59,735 nt of DNA from JACOVP01 sp964390715. GTDB taxonomy: Archaea > Nanobdellota > Nanobdellia > SCGC-AAA011-G17 > UBA489. Shown piece after piece: positions 43,186 to 51,118 of this stretch; position 1 is the first letter of the stretch; each line of letters starts with the position of its first letter. The DNA is taken from contig CAYMIM010000016.1 of NCBI GenBank assembly GCA_964390715.1, positions 1 through 59,735 of the forward strand. The letters are read 5' to 3'. The notes under the pieces were generated by a model that was given only the letters and a program-made list of their open reading frames with translations, made no database searches and was not told the DNA's origin. The position numbers were made by a program, and so were the translations under genes.

Positions 43186-43596
43186 TTATTTCAACCTTTC
43201 TTTGATTATTGCTTTTAACTTTGCTATTATCTCAACAACATCCTTTACCCTTCTTTCTGCATAATCTTCAGTGACAAAAAAACCGTCATACGCGATCTTA
43301 TTTCTCACAACTCTCAAGTCATCTATAATCATTATTTCTTGTTGATTACATTGTTTATAATTTGCTTGTAAATATTCAATTAGCTTCTTGTGCGCTCCTT
43401 CTCCCAAAGTTTTGTATCCGTCCATGAGCAGAATAATGCTTATCAATTCTCTAATGATATCATAGTATTCTTTTATAATGTTTGAAGGAAATTTTCTTCG
43501 GTCTATAGTTTTGACCATTTCTATACTGGTCTCCACCATTTTAAGCATTGATTTTGCCTTTTCCCTGTCTGACGTTATTTTTATTATTCCTTCCAT
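43186..43596 (-). CDS. HEPN-domain protein (partner of MNT nucleotidyltransferase)
   Basis: A 136-residue all-helical protein with the HEPN pattern: ILLMDGYKTLGEGAHKKLIEYL and, near the end, DLRVVRNKIAYDGFFV, where the canonical Rx4-6H RNase motif is expected. Here the site reads RNKIAY with no His, so nuclease activity may be lost or use a variant. HEPN proteins pair with MNT nucleotidyltransferases as toxin-antitoxin systems (HepT-MntA-like). The upstream MNT gene ends 1 nt before this start, giving an operon. It sits 3 nt upstream of FEN1. Confidence 0.8.
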   Translation of the reverse strand: MEGIIKITSDREKAKSMLKMVETSIEMVKTIDRRKFPSNIIKEYYDIIRELISIILLMDGYKTLGEGAHKKLIEYLQANYKQCNQQEIMIIDDLRVVRNKIAYDGFFVTEDYAERRVKDVVEIIAKLKAIIKERLK

Positions 43597-43597
43597 T

Positions 43598-44134
43598 TCA
43601 AAATACCTTGAGATATCCTTTTAAAATTACCCCATTAATAATATTGTTTTTTAATTCTTTACTTAGCTTGTTAAACTCTTCTTCAAAAAAGATGTTTATA
43701 TGCCTTTTTAAGGTATTTTCATATTTCTTAATATCCATTTTTTTCTCTTTACTTTGCACAAATAAGTCTATGTCACTTTCTTTTATGTCTTCTCCTCTTG
43801 CCGCTGAACCAAAAAGAATTATTGTTTCCGGCATACATTCTTTATCTATATGCTCCAAAAGTCCAGAATCCTTCATAAGATACATAGTGTCTATTTTCTT
43901 AAGTAGCCTAAAAAACTCATTTTCCCTATTAGCCATATAGATGGGATAGTTATGAATTCTATGTTTTGCCTTTATAATTAGATTTTTTTTGATCAATTCT
44001 GTAAGATAATTCTTTACCGATGGTGGAGCTAGATTAATCTTTTTACTTATTTCTCTAAGCTGCAACCCGGTGCTAGGAGCTGGATCATTAAAAAAAACCC
44101 TTAGAACAGACCATCTGTTATTTTTTTGTAACAT
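43598..44134 (-). CDS. wHTH-MNT nucleotidyltransferase (MntA-like)
   Basis: The N-terminal ~75 residues are a winged helix (LQLREISKKINLAPPSVKNYLTELIKKNLI). A minimal nucleotidyltransferase domain follows: ILFGSAARGEDIKESDIDLFV with the GSxxRG and SDxD catalytic pattern. Proteins of this type AMPylate or otherwise inactivate the HEPN toxin, and the wHTH can repress the operon. An inverted repeat (44147-44162) lies between the TATA box and the ATG at 44134, consistent with autoregulation. The fusion of wHTH to MNT is seen in archaea. One nt separates it from the HEPN gene. Confidence 0.85.
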   Translation of the reverse strand: MLQKNNRWSVLRVFFNDPAPSTGLQLREISKKINLAPPSVKNYLTELIKKNLIIKAKHRIHNYPIYMANRENEFFRLLKKIDTMYLMKDSGLLEHIDKECMPETIILFGSAARGEDIKESDIDLFVQSKEKKMDIKKYENTLKRHINIFFEEEFNKLSKELKNNIINGVILKGYLKVF

Positions 44135-44146
44135 ATGTGATAATAT

Positions 44147-44162
44147 TATAACAACTGTTATA
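44147..44162. promoter_or_regulatory. Inverted repeat, operator of the HEPN-MNT pair
   Basis: TATAACA-AC-TGTTATA is a 7-bp perfect inverted repeat with 2-nt spacer. It lies between the minus-strand TATA (about 44158-44169) and the ATG at 44134, where a bound repressor would block initiation. The wHTH of the MNT protein is the obvious candidate. Confidence 0.5.
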
Positions 44163-44253
44163 TAAATGTTTCTATTTTCTTTATACCTCGCTGATAGACA
44201 ACCTCAATATTTATAAGGAAGCTCTGTTGAGAACTGTTTTGAGGTAAAAAAGA

Positions 44254-44907
44254 GTGATCCACGCGACAACCATGAACCATAGCGGAGGCTTTTACTGCTA
44301 TAGGGTGCACGAACCTAAACTGAATGGATTATGCGCGTCGAATGGCTTTCTCTCGCTGAAATCTTTCTTGCAACAAGTCTTTCATGAACGTCCAGACAGC
44401 TATTTTCAGAAAGGACCTAGAAGCAGCATGTTAAAATTCAAATTACCCTGTGATCCTCTGCAAGTCCAAGGCCATGAAGTCTCTACGTTAGCGCGACTAG
44501 GACTGGAATTGAACAAAGAACGCTTCAAAGACGCTCACTCTCAGGTGCAGATGTATATGCTAGAACAAGATCAGCAAACTGTCGCGATGGAAGTGCCTTT
44601 ATGGATGGAGAAAGAAGAGTTGGAAAGCTACAAGAGAATTATGGAGAGCACCCAGCCCTTGACTGGTCATATTGATGTCTTGCGTGTTGAAGGAGATAAA
44701 GTGTGGATCTGGGACTACAAGCCGAACGCTCATAAAGAAAAATTCGCCGCGACACAAGTGTATTTCTACGCTTTAATGCTGAGCAGGAGAACGCAATTGT
44801 CTTTAGATCATTTTAGATGCGGATATTTTGACGCTAAAACCGCTTTTGTTTTTCAACCGACACAGCAACTGATCACGAAGAATACTGAACTGACCGCGTT
44901 TAGTTAA
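44254..44907 (+). CDS. PD-(D/E)XK nuclease superfamily protein
   Basis: The C-terminal half contains GHIDVLRVEGDKVWIWDYKPN, that is D...DxK spaced as a PD-(D/E)XK core, then the QxxxY helix FAATQVYFYALML, as in Cas4/RecB-like nucleases. The N-terminal half is unrecognised and lacks the Cas4 cysteine cluster. Length is 217. It may cut DNA ends or process flaps, and lies opposite FEN1 and the TA genes, but no functional partner is adjacent. The start is a GTG at 44254 with GAGGT 9 nt upstream; an ATG at 44272 is the alternative. It is divergent from the wHTH-MNT gene. Confidence 0.78.
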   Translation: MIHATTMNHSGGFYCYRVHEPKLNGLCASNGFLSLKSFLQQVFHERPDSYFQKGPRSSMLKFKLPCDPLQVQGHEVSTLARLGLELNKERFKDAHSQVQMYMLEQDQQTVAMEVPLWMEKEELESYKRIMESTQPLTGHIDVLRVEGDKVWIWDYKPNAHKEKFAATQVYFYALMLSRRTQLSLDHFRCGYFDAKTAFVFQPTQQLITKNTELTAFS

Positions 44908-44916
44908 TTAGATAAT

Positions 44917-45735
44917 TTATTTCTTTTTAGGCTGAGCTTTTTCTTCTTCTGACAAGAATTCATTCCAACGATGTAGCGCGAGCGTATATTTTTTGTCTAT
45001 AGGTTTTTTATTCAAATCTATAATCTGAAGACCACCATAATCTCTATCACTCTTTCCACATTTTTCTGGACGCGCATATTTTCTCCATTCTTCCAATAGT
45101 CCTGGGGAGATCGCGCTGATATCATCGCGAGTACCTACGCTTTCAACTACAAACCCATTACCAAGATAGGTTTGCACATGCACCGCTTTTCCACCCTCTA
45201 TAAAGAAAATAAGATCCGCTGGACGCGATTGCTTTATGACAACATTTACATCTTTTGTCGCTTTTATGATTGGCTTTGTTTTCTCAGCATAACCTTGGGC
45301 AGTCAAACGACCATATGAAAAACCAAGTGTTTTTTCTATTTGAAATACTAAGCCTGAACAATCTACACCTGGCACTGTAGGTTGACCCGCTCTCCAGCTT
45401 CCGCTTGGTTGTTTGGAAGTAACACTATCTTTATACAATTTATTTTGCTCTTCTAGTGATTCAAAACCGTCTCCACCCCATACATAGGGTTTAGCACCAT
45501 GTTTGTTTTGCATATCTATGACTACTTCAAGTAATTTTTCAGCGAGTTTCGCTTCCGCTTTTGTCTTATAGCTGTAGGTTGCACCAAGAGCATTGACTTT
45601 CCCACCTTCTTCTTTTACTTCAGCCTTTACTGTAGGTTGTGAGGTTGGTTTTTCTATAGGCTGAGCTACTTGACCCACGATTGGTCCTGCTAGAAGCGCT
45701 GTTAAAGTTACTTTTTGAAGGATTTTTCTGAGCAT
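44917..45735 (-). CDS. Secreted NlpC/P60-type peptidoglycan endopeptidase
   Basis: A signal peptide (KILQKVTLTALLAGPIVGQVAQ) precedes a Pro/Thr linker, then an NlpC/P60-like cysteine peptidase domain. Catalytic Cys lies in VDCSGLVFQ, His in AVHVQTYLGN; a third residue should follow in the next strand (GFVVES). Family members cut peptide bonds in bacterial peptidoglycan. An archaeon without murein would gain this by transfer and could use it against bacteria or a bacterial host, which is inference. It is followed 14 nt upstream by an unknown gene (45749-46492) on the same strand, possibly an operon. Confidence 0.82.
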   Translation of the reverse strand: MLRKILQKVTLTALLAGPIVGQVAQPIEKPTSQPTVKAEVKEEGGKVNALGATYSYKTKAEAKLAEKLLEVVIDMQNKHGAKPYVWGGDGFESLEEQNKLYKDSVTSKQPSGSWRAGQPTVPGVDCSGLVFQIEKTLGFSYGRLTAQGYAEKTKPIIKATKDVNVVIKQSRPADLIFFIEGGKAVHVQTYLGNGFVVESVGTRDDISAISPGLLEEWRKYARPEKCGKSDRDYGGLQIIDLNKKPIDKKYTLALHRWNEFLSEEEKAQPKKK

Positions 45736-45748
45736 AGTATTAGTTTTT

Positions 45749-46492
45749 TCACTTCTTCTTTATCTTTAATTTCTCTAATTCTTGAATATATTTCTGTGCA
45801 ATAGATTCTAATGTGTCTTCTAAAGAAAAAATTCGCGCTGTGCCTTCGGCGCTTGCGTGACGTACCCCGACGAATTGGCCATAGTCGCTCAGATAGTCGC
45901 CACCGAGACCGTTGAGGCCGTAGTCGCCCAGATAGAGCAAACGCGCGAGTGGTGATTCATCAGTAAGATCATCAACATGCCAAACACCAATGGTTTTTGT
46001 GTTGTATGCTTTTGCGTGTTTTGACAAGTAACGTTCTGCGCGTTCTTGTCCGCCTAAAAATGGAATAGTTTGTGGATGCTTGATTGCATCTGTGATTTTT
46101 ATTCTGCCTGAAGCAGTTCTCTTGAGATCAGCATAATCAACAACCCAGACCTTTTGCTTGTCTTCAGCATCAACGAGTCTTTGGAATTCGTCTTGAGGAA
46201 AACGACCTGCGCCGTTTACTAAGCCTTGTTCTTTCGCTGTTCTGATGTTCGCTGGATTCGCTAGCCAATTAGGAATATGCGCGTAGACAACGACCGCGCT
46301 GCCTTGCTTTGTTCTGCCTGTTGCTCTGATGCTTGGCGTTGAATACCCTGTATTCCACAGTACTAGTCCTTGTACACGAGCTTCTGCTAATTCCGGCATA
46401 TAGATGGCTGTATGTTTTTCTTGACAATTCTCGAGAGCTTGTGCTAAATCTTCGTGATAAAATGGTTTGAATCTTGGATGTGAATCTGTCAT
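45749..46492 (-). CDS. Protein of unknown function
   Basis: A 247-residue soluble protein with no signal peptide. Visible features: Gly/Ser patches (RTKQGSAVVVYAHIP, FLGGQERAERYL) and DYGLNGLGGDYLSDYGQFVGV near the C-terminus, and an ending of helical Lys/Glu sequence (KYIQELEKLKIKKK). No family is recognised. It starts with an ATG behind a TATA-like TTATTTATAA (~46517-46528) and precedes the NlpC/P60 gene by 13 nt, so it may be the immunity, regulatory or biosynthetic partner of that hydrolase. That is a guess from position only. Confidence 0.65.
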   Translation of the reverse strand: MTDSHPRFKPFYHEDLAQALENCQEKHTAIYMPELAEARVQGLVLWNTGYSTPSIRATGRTKQGSAVVVYAHIPNWLANPANIRTAKEQGLVNGAGRFPQDEFQRLVDAEDKQKVWVVDYADLKRTASGRIKITDAIKHPQTIPFLGGQERAERYLSKHAKAYNTKTIGVWHVDDLTDESPLARLLYLGDYGLNGLGGDYLSDYGQFVGVRHASAEGTARIFSLEDTLESIAQKYIQELEKLKIKKK

Positions 46493-46572
46493 TTTACTGT
46501 TACTTTATAGTAGTTAATTATTTATAAATGTATGGGTTATCTATTTAAACCCTGGTCTGGTTTTTAAGATTT

Positions 46573-47439
46573 ATGGAACCATGGATTCACTCAGGCAAGA
46601 TTTCTGCAGAAGCTAGAGAATATGGCAAAACACTGTGTATACCTGGCGCTAAAATCGTTGATATTGCTGACAAAATTGAACAGAAGATTATTGCTCTGGG
46701 AGGAAAACCAGCATTTCCTGTTGATATTTCTATCAATACTATGGCCGCACATTATTGTCCATTTGTGGATGATCCAATTACATTACAAAAAGGAGATCTT
46801 GTTAAACTAGATTTGGGAACTCATATCGATGGTCATGTGACGGATACTGCTGTGACTATTGAAGTGGGCGGCACTGATAAATACAAAAAAATGCGAGAGG
46901 CTGCGCATGCCGCGATTGAAGCCGCGATCGCTGTTGCGCAACCTGGAGTGACTGTTGGCCAAATTGGCGCTGCTATTGAACAAGCGATCGCTTCATCTGG
47001 ATATAAGCCTATCAAAAATTTATGTGGTCATGGTGTTGGCGACTATGAAGTGCATACGAAACCTACTATTCCCAATTACGATAATAAAGATCCAACGAAA
47101 CTTGTCGCTGGGCAGAGAATCGCGATTGAACCTTTCGTGACTGATGGTGAAGGGATGATCAAGGAAGGAAAGCCTTCTGGCATTTATGCATTGGTCAATC
47201 AAAAACCTGTACGACTTGATAGCGCAAGAAAGATGATTCAACATATTTTAAAAGAATGGAAGACGTTACCTTTTACTGTGCGATGGGTGAAACACATTCC
47301 TAATTATCAATTCTTATTGAACTATTTAGAGAAAGAAGGAGTCCTTATGCAATACGGTCAATTGCCTGAACGCAGTGGCGGCATGGTCACGCAAGAAGAA
47401 CATACAATTATGGTTGGCACTGGTGTGCTGACACGATGA
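46573..47439 (+). CDS. map: Methionine aminopeptidase, type II
   Basis: The pita-bread fold with metal ligands is clear: KLDLGTHIDGHVTDTAVTI (two Asp), CGHGVGDYEVH (His), AIEPFVTDG (Glu) and EEHTIMVG (Glu). It is the archaeal type II form, with the helical insertion after HGVG and RWVKHIPN. It removes the initiator Met cotranslationally. Length (288) is standard. A TATA-like TATTTAAAC (~46543-46552) lies ~25 nt before the ATG. It overlaps the TraB-like gene by 4 nt (ATGA). Confidence 0.96.
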   Translation: MEPWIHSGKISAEAREYGKTLCIPGAKIVDIADKIEQKIIALGGKPAFPVDISINTMAAHYCPFVDDPITLQKGDLVKLDLGTHIDGHVTDTAVTIEVGGTDKYKKMREAAHAAIEAAIAVAQPGVTVGQIGAAIEQAIASSGYKPIKNLCGHGVGDYEVHTKPTIPNYDNKDPTKLVAGQRIAIEPFVTDGEGMIKEGKPSGIYALVNQKPVRLDSARKMIQHILKEWKTLPFTVRWVKHIPNYQFLLNYLEKEGVLMQYGQLPERSGGMVTQEEHTIMVGTGVLTR

Positions 47440-47960
47440 GAAGAATTATTTTCATTGGGACTATACATTGTGGCGCTACGAATGAAAAAGAGTTAGAGTC
47501 ATTATTAAACAACTATAATCCTGATCAACTTCTTGTTGAAATAACACAAGAAGACCTCGATAAAAATAGAATAAATTCTTACCCTCCAGAAATGATTTTT
47601 GCATATAAATGGGCAAAAAAGCATAAAATAAAAGTCAATGGTTTTGACTCTCCCATAGATACTTTAAAAAAAGGCCATACCGCAGAAGATGATAAAAGAA
47701 TAACTGAAGAACAACTAGCGATAGTGAAAAAATATAACTGGAAGGACTTTAATAAAGAAAGTTATTCAAAAAAATTGATGTTTTATGATACATCTATAGA
47801 CTTAAAAAAACACAAGGCAAGAAATGAAGAGATGACTAAAAATATAGAAAGTTTAATACAACCAACTGGAACTGTTGTTATCTTAACAGGCGCTGGAAAT
47901 CTTAATTACTTTGAAAAACATGTCAAAGGCGCTGAATTTCCTCTGCGTTATCCTAAATAA
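47436..47960 (+). CDS. TraB/PrgY-like small protein
   Basis: The N-terminal RRIIFIGTIHCGATNEKELESLLNN matches the TraB/Tiki superfamily (GTxH motif near residue 8-11), followed by PDQLLVEITQEDL and, at the end, RNEEMTKNIESLIQPTGTVVILTGAGNLNYF. Superfamily members include pheromone shutdown proteins and proteases; activity is undetermined for small archaeal ones. No signal peptide or TM is present. It is translationally coupled to MetAP (4-nt overlap) and overlaps the convergent CDC48 gene by 13 nt at its 3' end. Confidence 0.72.
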   Translation: MRRIIFIGTIHCGATNEKELESLLNNYNPDQLLVEITQEDLDKNRINSYPPEMIFAYKWAKKHKIKVNGFDSPIDTLKKGHTAEDDKRITEEQLAIVKKYNWKDFNKESYSKKLMFYDTSIDLKKHKARNEEMTKNIESLIQPTGTVVILTGAGNLNYFEKHVKGAEFPLRYPK

Positions 47961-50653
47961 CTTGGCCTTTGCGCAATGACACTGGCTATTTTTGCTTTTC
48001 TCAAGTACTTCTCTTCTACGTCTTTGTATCTTTTCAGATCTTCTTCTTTGAGCGATGGAGAAACTTTACTCAATGCTTCTTCAAAGTCTGCGCTCGTGAC
48101 TTCAGTGGCTTCATTGTCTTTTCTAAGCGCATGCATGGCTGCTTCACGAGCAATACCATAGATGTCTGCACCGCTATATCCTTCTGTTCGCTCTGCTATC
48201 TTGTCTAGGTCAATATCTTTTGCCAACGGCATTTTACCAATATGCACTTTCAAAATTGCTAGACGTGATTCCTTATTAGGCATGTGTGCTTGGATGACTC
48301 TGTCGAATCTTCCTGGACGCAAAAGACTTGGATCCATGAGATCGGGACGATTTGTTGCTGCAATAACTACAACATCCGCTAATTCTTCCAGACCATCCAT
48401 TTCAACAAGCAGTGTATTGACAATACGCTCAGTCACATTTGAACCGATGTCTGTTCCTCTTCGCGGAGCGATAGAATCAATTTCGTCGAAAAAGATAATC
48501 GTCGGAGCCGCTTGTCTTGCTTTTTCAAAAATCTTGCGAACTGCTTTTTCTGATTCACCTACATATTTATTTATCACTTCAGGTCCTTTGACGGAAATAA
48601 AATTTGCTTCAGATTCATGAGCAACAGCTTTCGCCAACATAGTTTTACCCGTACCTGGAGGACCGTAGATTAAGATGCCCCGTGGCGGTTTGATGCCGAG
48701 GCGTGAAAACATCTTTGGATTTTTGAGTGGCCATTCCACAGCTTCTTTCAATTGTTGTTTCAACTCTTGTAATCCACCAATATCTTCCCAGCGCGTTGTT
48801 GGTCTTTCAATCAAGACTTCACGAAGAGCTGATGGACGAACTATCTTGAGTGCTTCCTTAAAATCTTTTGGCTTTATTTTTAACTTCTCTAAAACTTCAG
48901 GAGGAATCTTTTCACTTTCATTTTTTAAATCTGGCAGGACACGACGAATGACATTCATAGCCGCTTCCTTACATAACGCCTGAAGATCCGCGCCAACGAA
49001 TCCGTGTGTAATCTCTGCTAATCTCTCAAGTTCTTTCTTTACACTTTTGTCTCTGACACGATCATAGAAACTTGAACTAATAATTTTAAGCTCCTTAAGA
49101 TCCCTTATAATTGGCTCTAAGTCTTCAGCAATTAATTTACTCTTCTTTTTTTCCAAAAGTATTGCTCTGGCATCACTTTCTTCTATTTTCTCTTTATGTC
49201 TTTCTATTTGATATAATTCTTCTATGACTGCGTCTAATTTATCCTTTTGTGAAAATAATTTGCTATACTGCTCTAATTTTTCTAACTTCGTATTTACTCC
49301 ATGTAGTATATTTGCAAGCTTATCTAAGAAGGACTTTTCTCCAGCTTTTTTCACTTTTAATTCATTGATCTGCTGTTCTGTTTTTTCTCTTTCTACCTTA
49401 TTATCTTTGAGATGTACTTCTATTTCATACACTAACTCTTTCCCCATAATCTCCTTATCTAGAGGGACTTCTATAGGCATATTACGAGTATGAATTTTTA
49501 AAATATTGAGACGGCCTTTTTTATTTGGAACGCCTATGGATATTTCTCTGTCAAATCTTCCAGGACGACGTAACGCTGGATCAATAGAATTTGGACGATT
49601 TGTTGCACCAATAACAACCACTTTACCACGACTCTTTAATCCGTCCATAACCGTTAACAATTGCGAAACCATTCTTCTCTCAACCTCTCCATAAGTTTCG
49701 TCACGCTTTGGAGCGAGAGCATCGATCTCGTCAATGAAAATAATAGAGGGAGCATTTTTTTCCGCCTCCTCAAACAAATCACGAATACGTTTTTCTGTTT
49801 CCCCATAGAACTTTGATGTAAGCTCCGGTCCGTTTACAAGTAAAAAGTTTGCCTCAGTTTCATATGCTACTGCTTTAGCTAACAATGTTTTACCAGTTCC
49901 TGGAGGACCATAGAGCAAGACTCCTTTTGGAGGCTCCACACCTAAACGCTCGAAGATTTCCGGGTTCTTGATAGGAAGCTCGACCATTTCTCTCAATTTA
50001 TCGATCTCTTCTTTTAATCCACCAATATCTTCATAGGTGACATCAGGGACACGCTCTTCTGTTACCTGCACCGCCTTGGAAGACACTTTAACTTCTGTAT
50101 TCTCTGTAATAATAACCGCGGTCTTAGGATTTGATTCAGCGACAATAAATTTCAAACTACCAAAACCAAAATTACCCATGAATCCCTCTTCGAACACGTT
50201 GAAGATATCATCGAAGTTTGATCCTGAAAGCGTTCTGCGACGACGTCTTGCTCCACCAAGAGAAATAATATCTCCTTTGACGACCGCTCTTCCCAGTAAT
50301 CCTTGCTTGAACAACTCATTATTCGCTTGAATCATGACACCTTGCTGCGCTGGCGCGATGGTGACTGATTTCGCTTCTTTTACTTCTACTTTTCTTACCT
50401 TGACATTTTCACCAATACCTGTTTTCGCGTTACGACGAAGGATACCATCCATACGAATAATCGTTTGACCAATATCAGAAGGATAGGAACGATCGACAAT
50501 ACCTACGGTCTTCCTGCCACCTTCAATTTCAATGATATCTCCCGCGCGAACGTCAATCTGACGCATGGTCTGCGCATCTATACGGACGATACCTTTGTAG
50601 GCTTCTTCCTGTAAAGCTTCCTGCACTTTGAGTGAGATTTCTTGCTGCGCCAT
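47948..50653 (-). CDS. cdc48: CDC48/VAT AAA ATPase with coiled-coil insertion in D1
   Basis: An N domain (double-psi barrel) precedes two AAA modules. D1: Walker A GPPGTGKT (249-256), Walker B FIDEID, Arg finger RRPGRFDRE. D2: Walker A GPPGTGKT (~664-671), Walker B FFDEIDSIAPRRGTD, RPGRFDRVIQAH. At ~residue 400-543, between VPLDKEIMGKELVY and LERLAEITHGFVGADL, there is ~140 residues of highly charged helical sequence (KEREKTEQQINELK, YQIERHKEKIEE) not present in standard CDC48. Total length is 901 against ~740-800 for common archaeal CDC48. CDC48 unfolds ubiquitin-like or tagged proteins for the proteasome. Start ATG and 5-nt gap from the regulator gene imply an operon. Confidence 0.95.
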   Translation of the reverse strand: MAQQEISLKVQEALQEEAYKGIVRIDAQTMRQIDVRAGDIIEIEGGRKTVGIVDRSYPSDIGQTIIRMDGILRRNAKTGIGENVKVRKVEVKEAKSVTIAPAQQGVMIQANNELFKQGLLGRAVVKGDIISLGGARRRRRTLSGSNFDDIFNVFEEGFMGNFGFGSLKFIVAESNPKTAVIITENTEVKVSSKAVQVTEERVPDVTYEDIGGLKEEIDKLREMVELPIKNPEIFERLGVEPPKGVLLYGPPGTGKTLLAKAVAYETEANFLLVNGPELTSKFYGETEKRIRDLFEEAEKNAPSIIFIDEIDALAPKRDETYGEVERRMVSQLLTVMDGLKSRGKVVVIGATNRPNSIDPALRRPGRFDREISIGVPNKKGRLNILKIHTRNMPIEVPLDKEIMGKELVYEIEVHLKDNKVEREKTEQQINELKVKKAGEKSFLDKLANILHGVNTKLEKLEQYSKLFSQKDKLDAVIEELYQIERHKEKIEESDARAILLEKKKSKLIAEDLEPIIRDLKELKIISSSFYDRVRDKSVKKELERLAEITHGFVGADLQALCKEAAMNVIRRVLPDLKNESEKIPPEVLEKLKIKPKDFKEALKIVRPSALREVLIERPTTRWEDIGGLQELKQQLKEAVEWPLKNPKMFSRLGIKPPRGILIYGPPGTGKTMLAKAVAHESEANFISVKGPEVINKYVGESEKAVRKIFEKARQAAPTIIFFDEIDSIAPRRGTDIGSNVTERIVNTLLVEMDGLEELADVVVIAATNRPDLMDPSLLRPGRFDRVIQAHMPNKESRLAILKVHIGKMPLAKDIDLDKIAERTEGYSGADIYGIAREAAMHALRKDNEATEVTSADFEEALSKVSPSLKEEDLKRYKDVEEKYLRKAKIASVIAQRPSYLG

Positions 50654-50658
50654 AGGAA

Positions 50659-51033
50659 TTACCTCGCAAAACCATCCTTCATAAATCTTTTCAATTTACC
50701 TGAGAAGAAGATGCTTATTTTTTCTGGACTGTCTAGAGACAAGCGAATCATGTCATCCATTTCACGACGCATTTCCTCTTCAAACTCAATAATTTCACGC
50801 GGGATAGAAATGGTGTATGAATTACCCACAAGACGCAATTTGACCTGAAATTGTTTGCTTCTTAATTTCTGGAAGTTCTCGTATTCCTGCATATCCAAAG
50901 GATGAGGCCATATCTTTTGGCAGCCGTTACAGCGCCAAGCGCGCATGCGAAACCCTTCCTTTTCTGTGAGAATCTTCTCTGTCTTATTGTCACATTCTTC
51001 ACAGACGATGGTCGTTTCAAAGATATCTTTCAT
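50659..51033 (-). CDS. Zinc-ribbon plus AbrB-like regulator upstream of CDC48
   Basis: The N-terminal ~45 residues have CEECDNK and WRCNGCQKIWPHPLD, a zinc ribbon; the C-terminal part VKLRLVGNSYTISIPREIIEF is an AbrB/SpoVT-type swapped hairpin with the SIPREIIEF signature. The combination suggests a DNA-binding transcriptional regulator, 124 residues. It begins immediately upstream of cdc48 with a 5-nt gap, so it could regulate its own operon. The promoter has a TATA (51055-51063) and two GTGTATAC direct repeats at 51034-51055 between it and the leaderless ATG, ideally placed for a repressor. Confidence 0.75.
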   Translation of the reverse strand: MKDIFETTIVCEECDNKTEKILTEKEGFRMRAWRCNGCQKIWPHPLDMQEYENFQKLRSKQFQVKLRLVGNSYTISIPREIIEFEEEMRREMDDMIRLSLDSPEKISIFFSGKLKRFMKDGFAR

Positions 51034-51055
51034 GTGTATACGGTTAAGTGTATAC
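51034..51055. promoter_or_regulatory. Direct repeat GTGTATAC x2, candidate operator
   Basis: GTGTATAC at 51034-51041 and 51048-51055, separated by GGTTAA. Each contains the palindrome GTATAC. They lie between the minus-strand TATA (CTATTTAAA, 51055-51063) and the leaderless start at 51033, so binding would block the transcription start of the zinc-ribbon/cdc48 operon. Confidence 0.55.
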
Positions 51056-51118
51056 TATTTAAAGGTTACGATTGCATTACCTAAATCATTTTAAATTCAA
51101 ATCATCGAAAGTTTTCTT

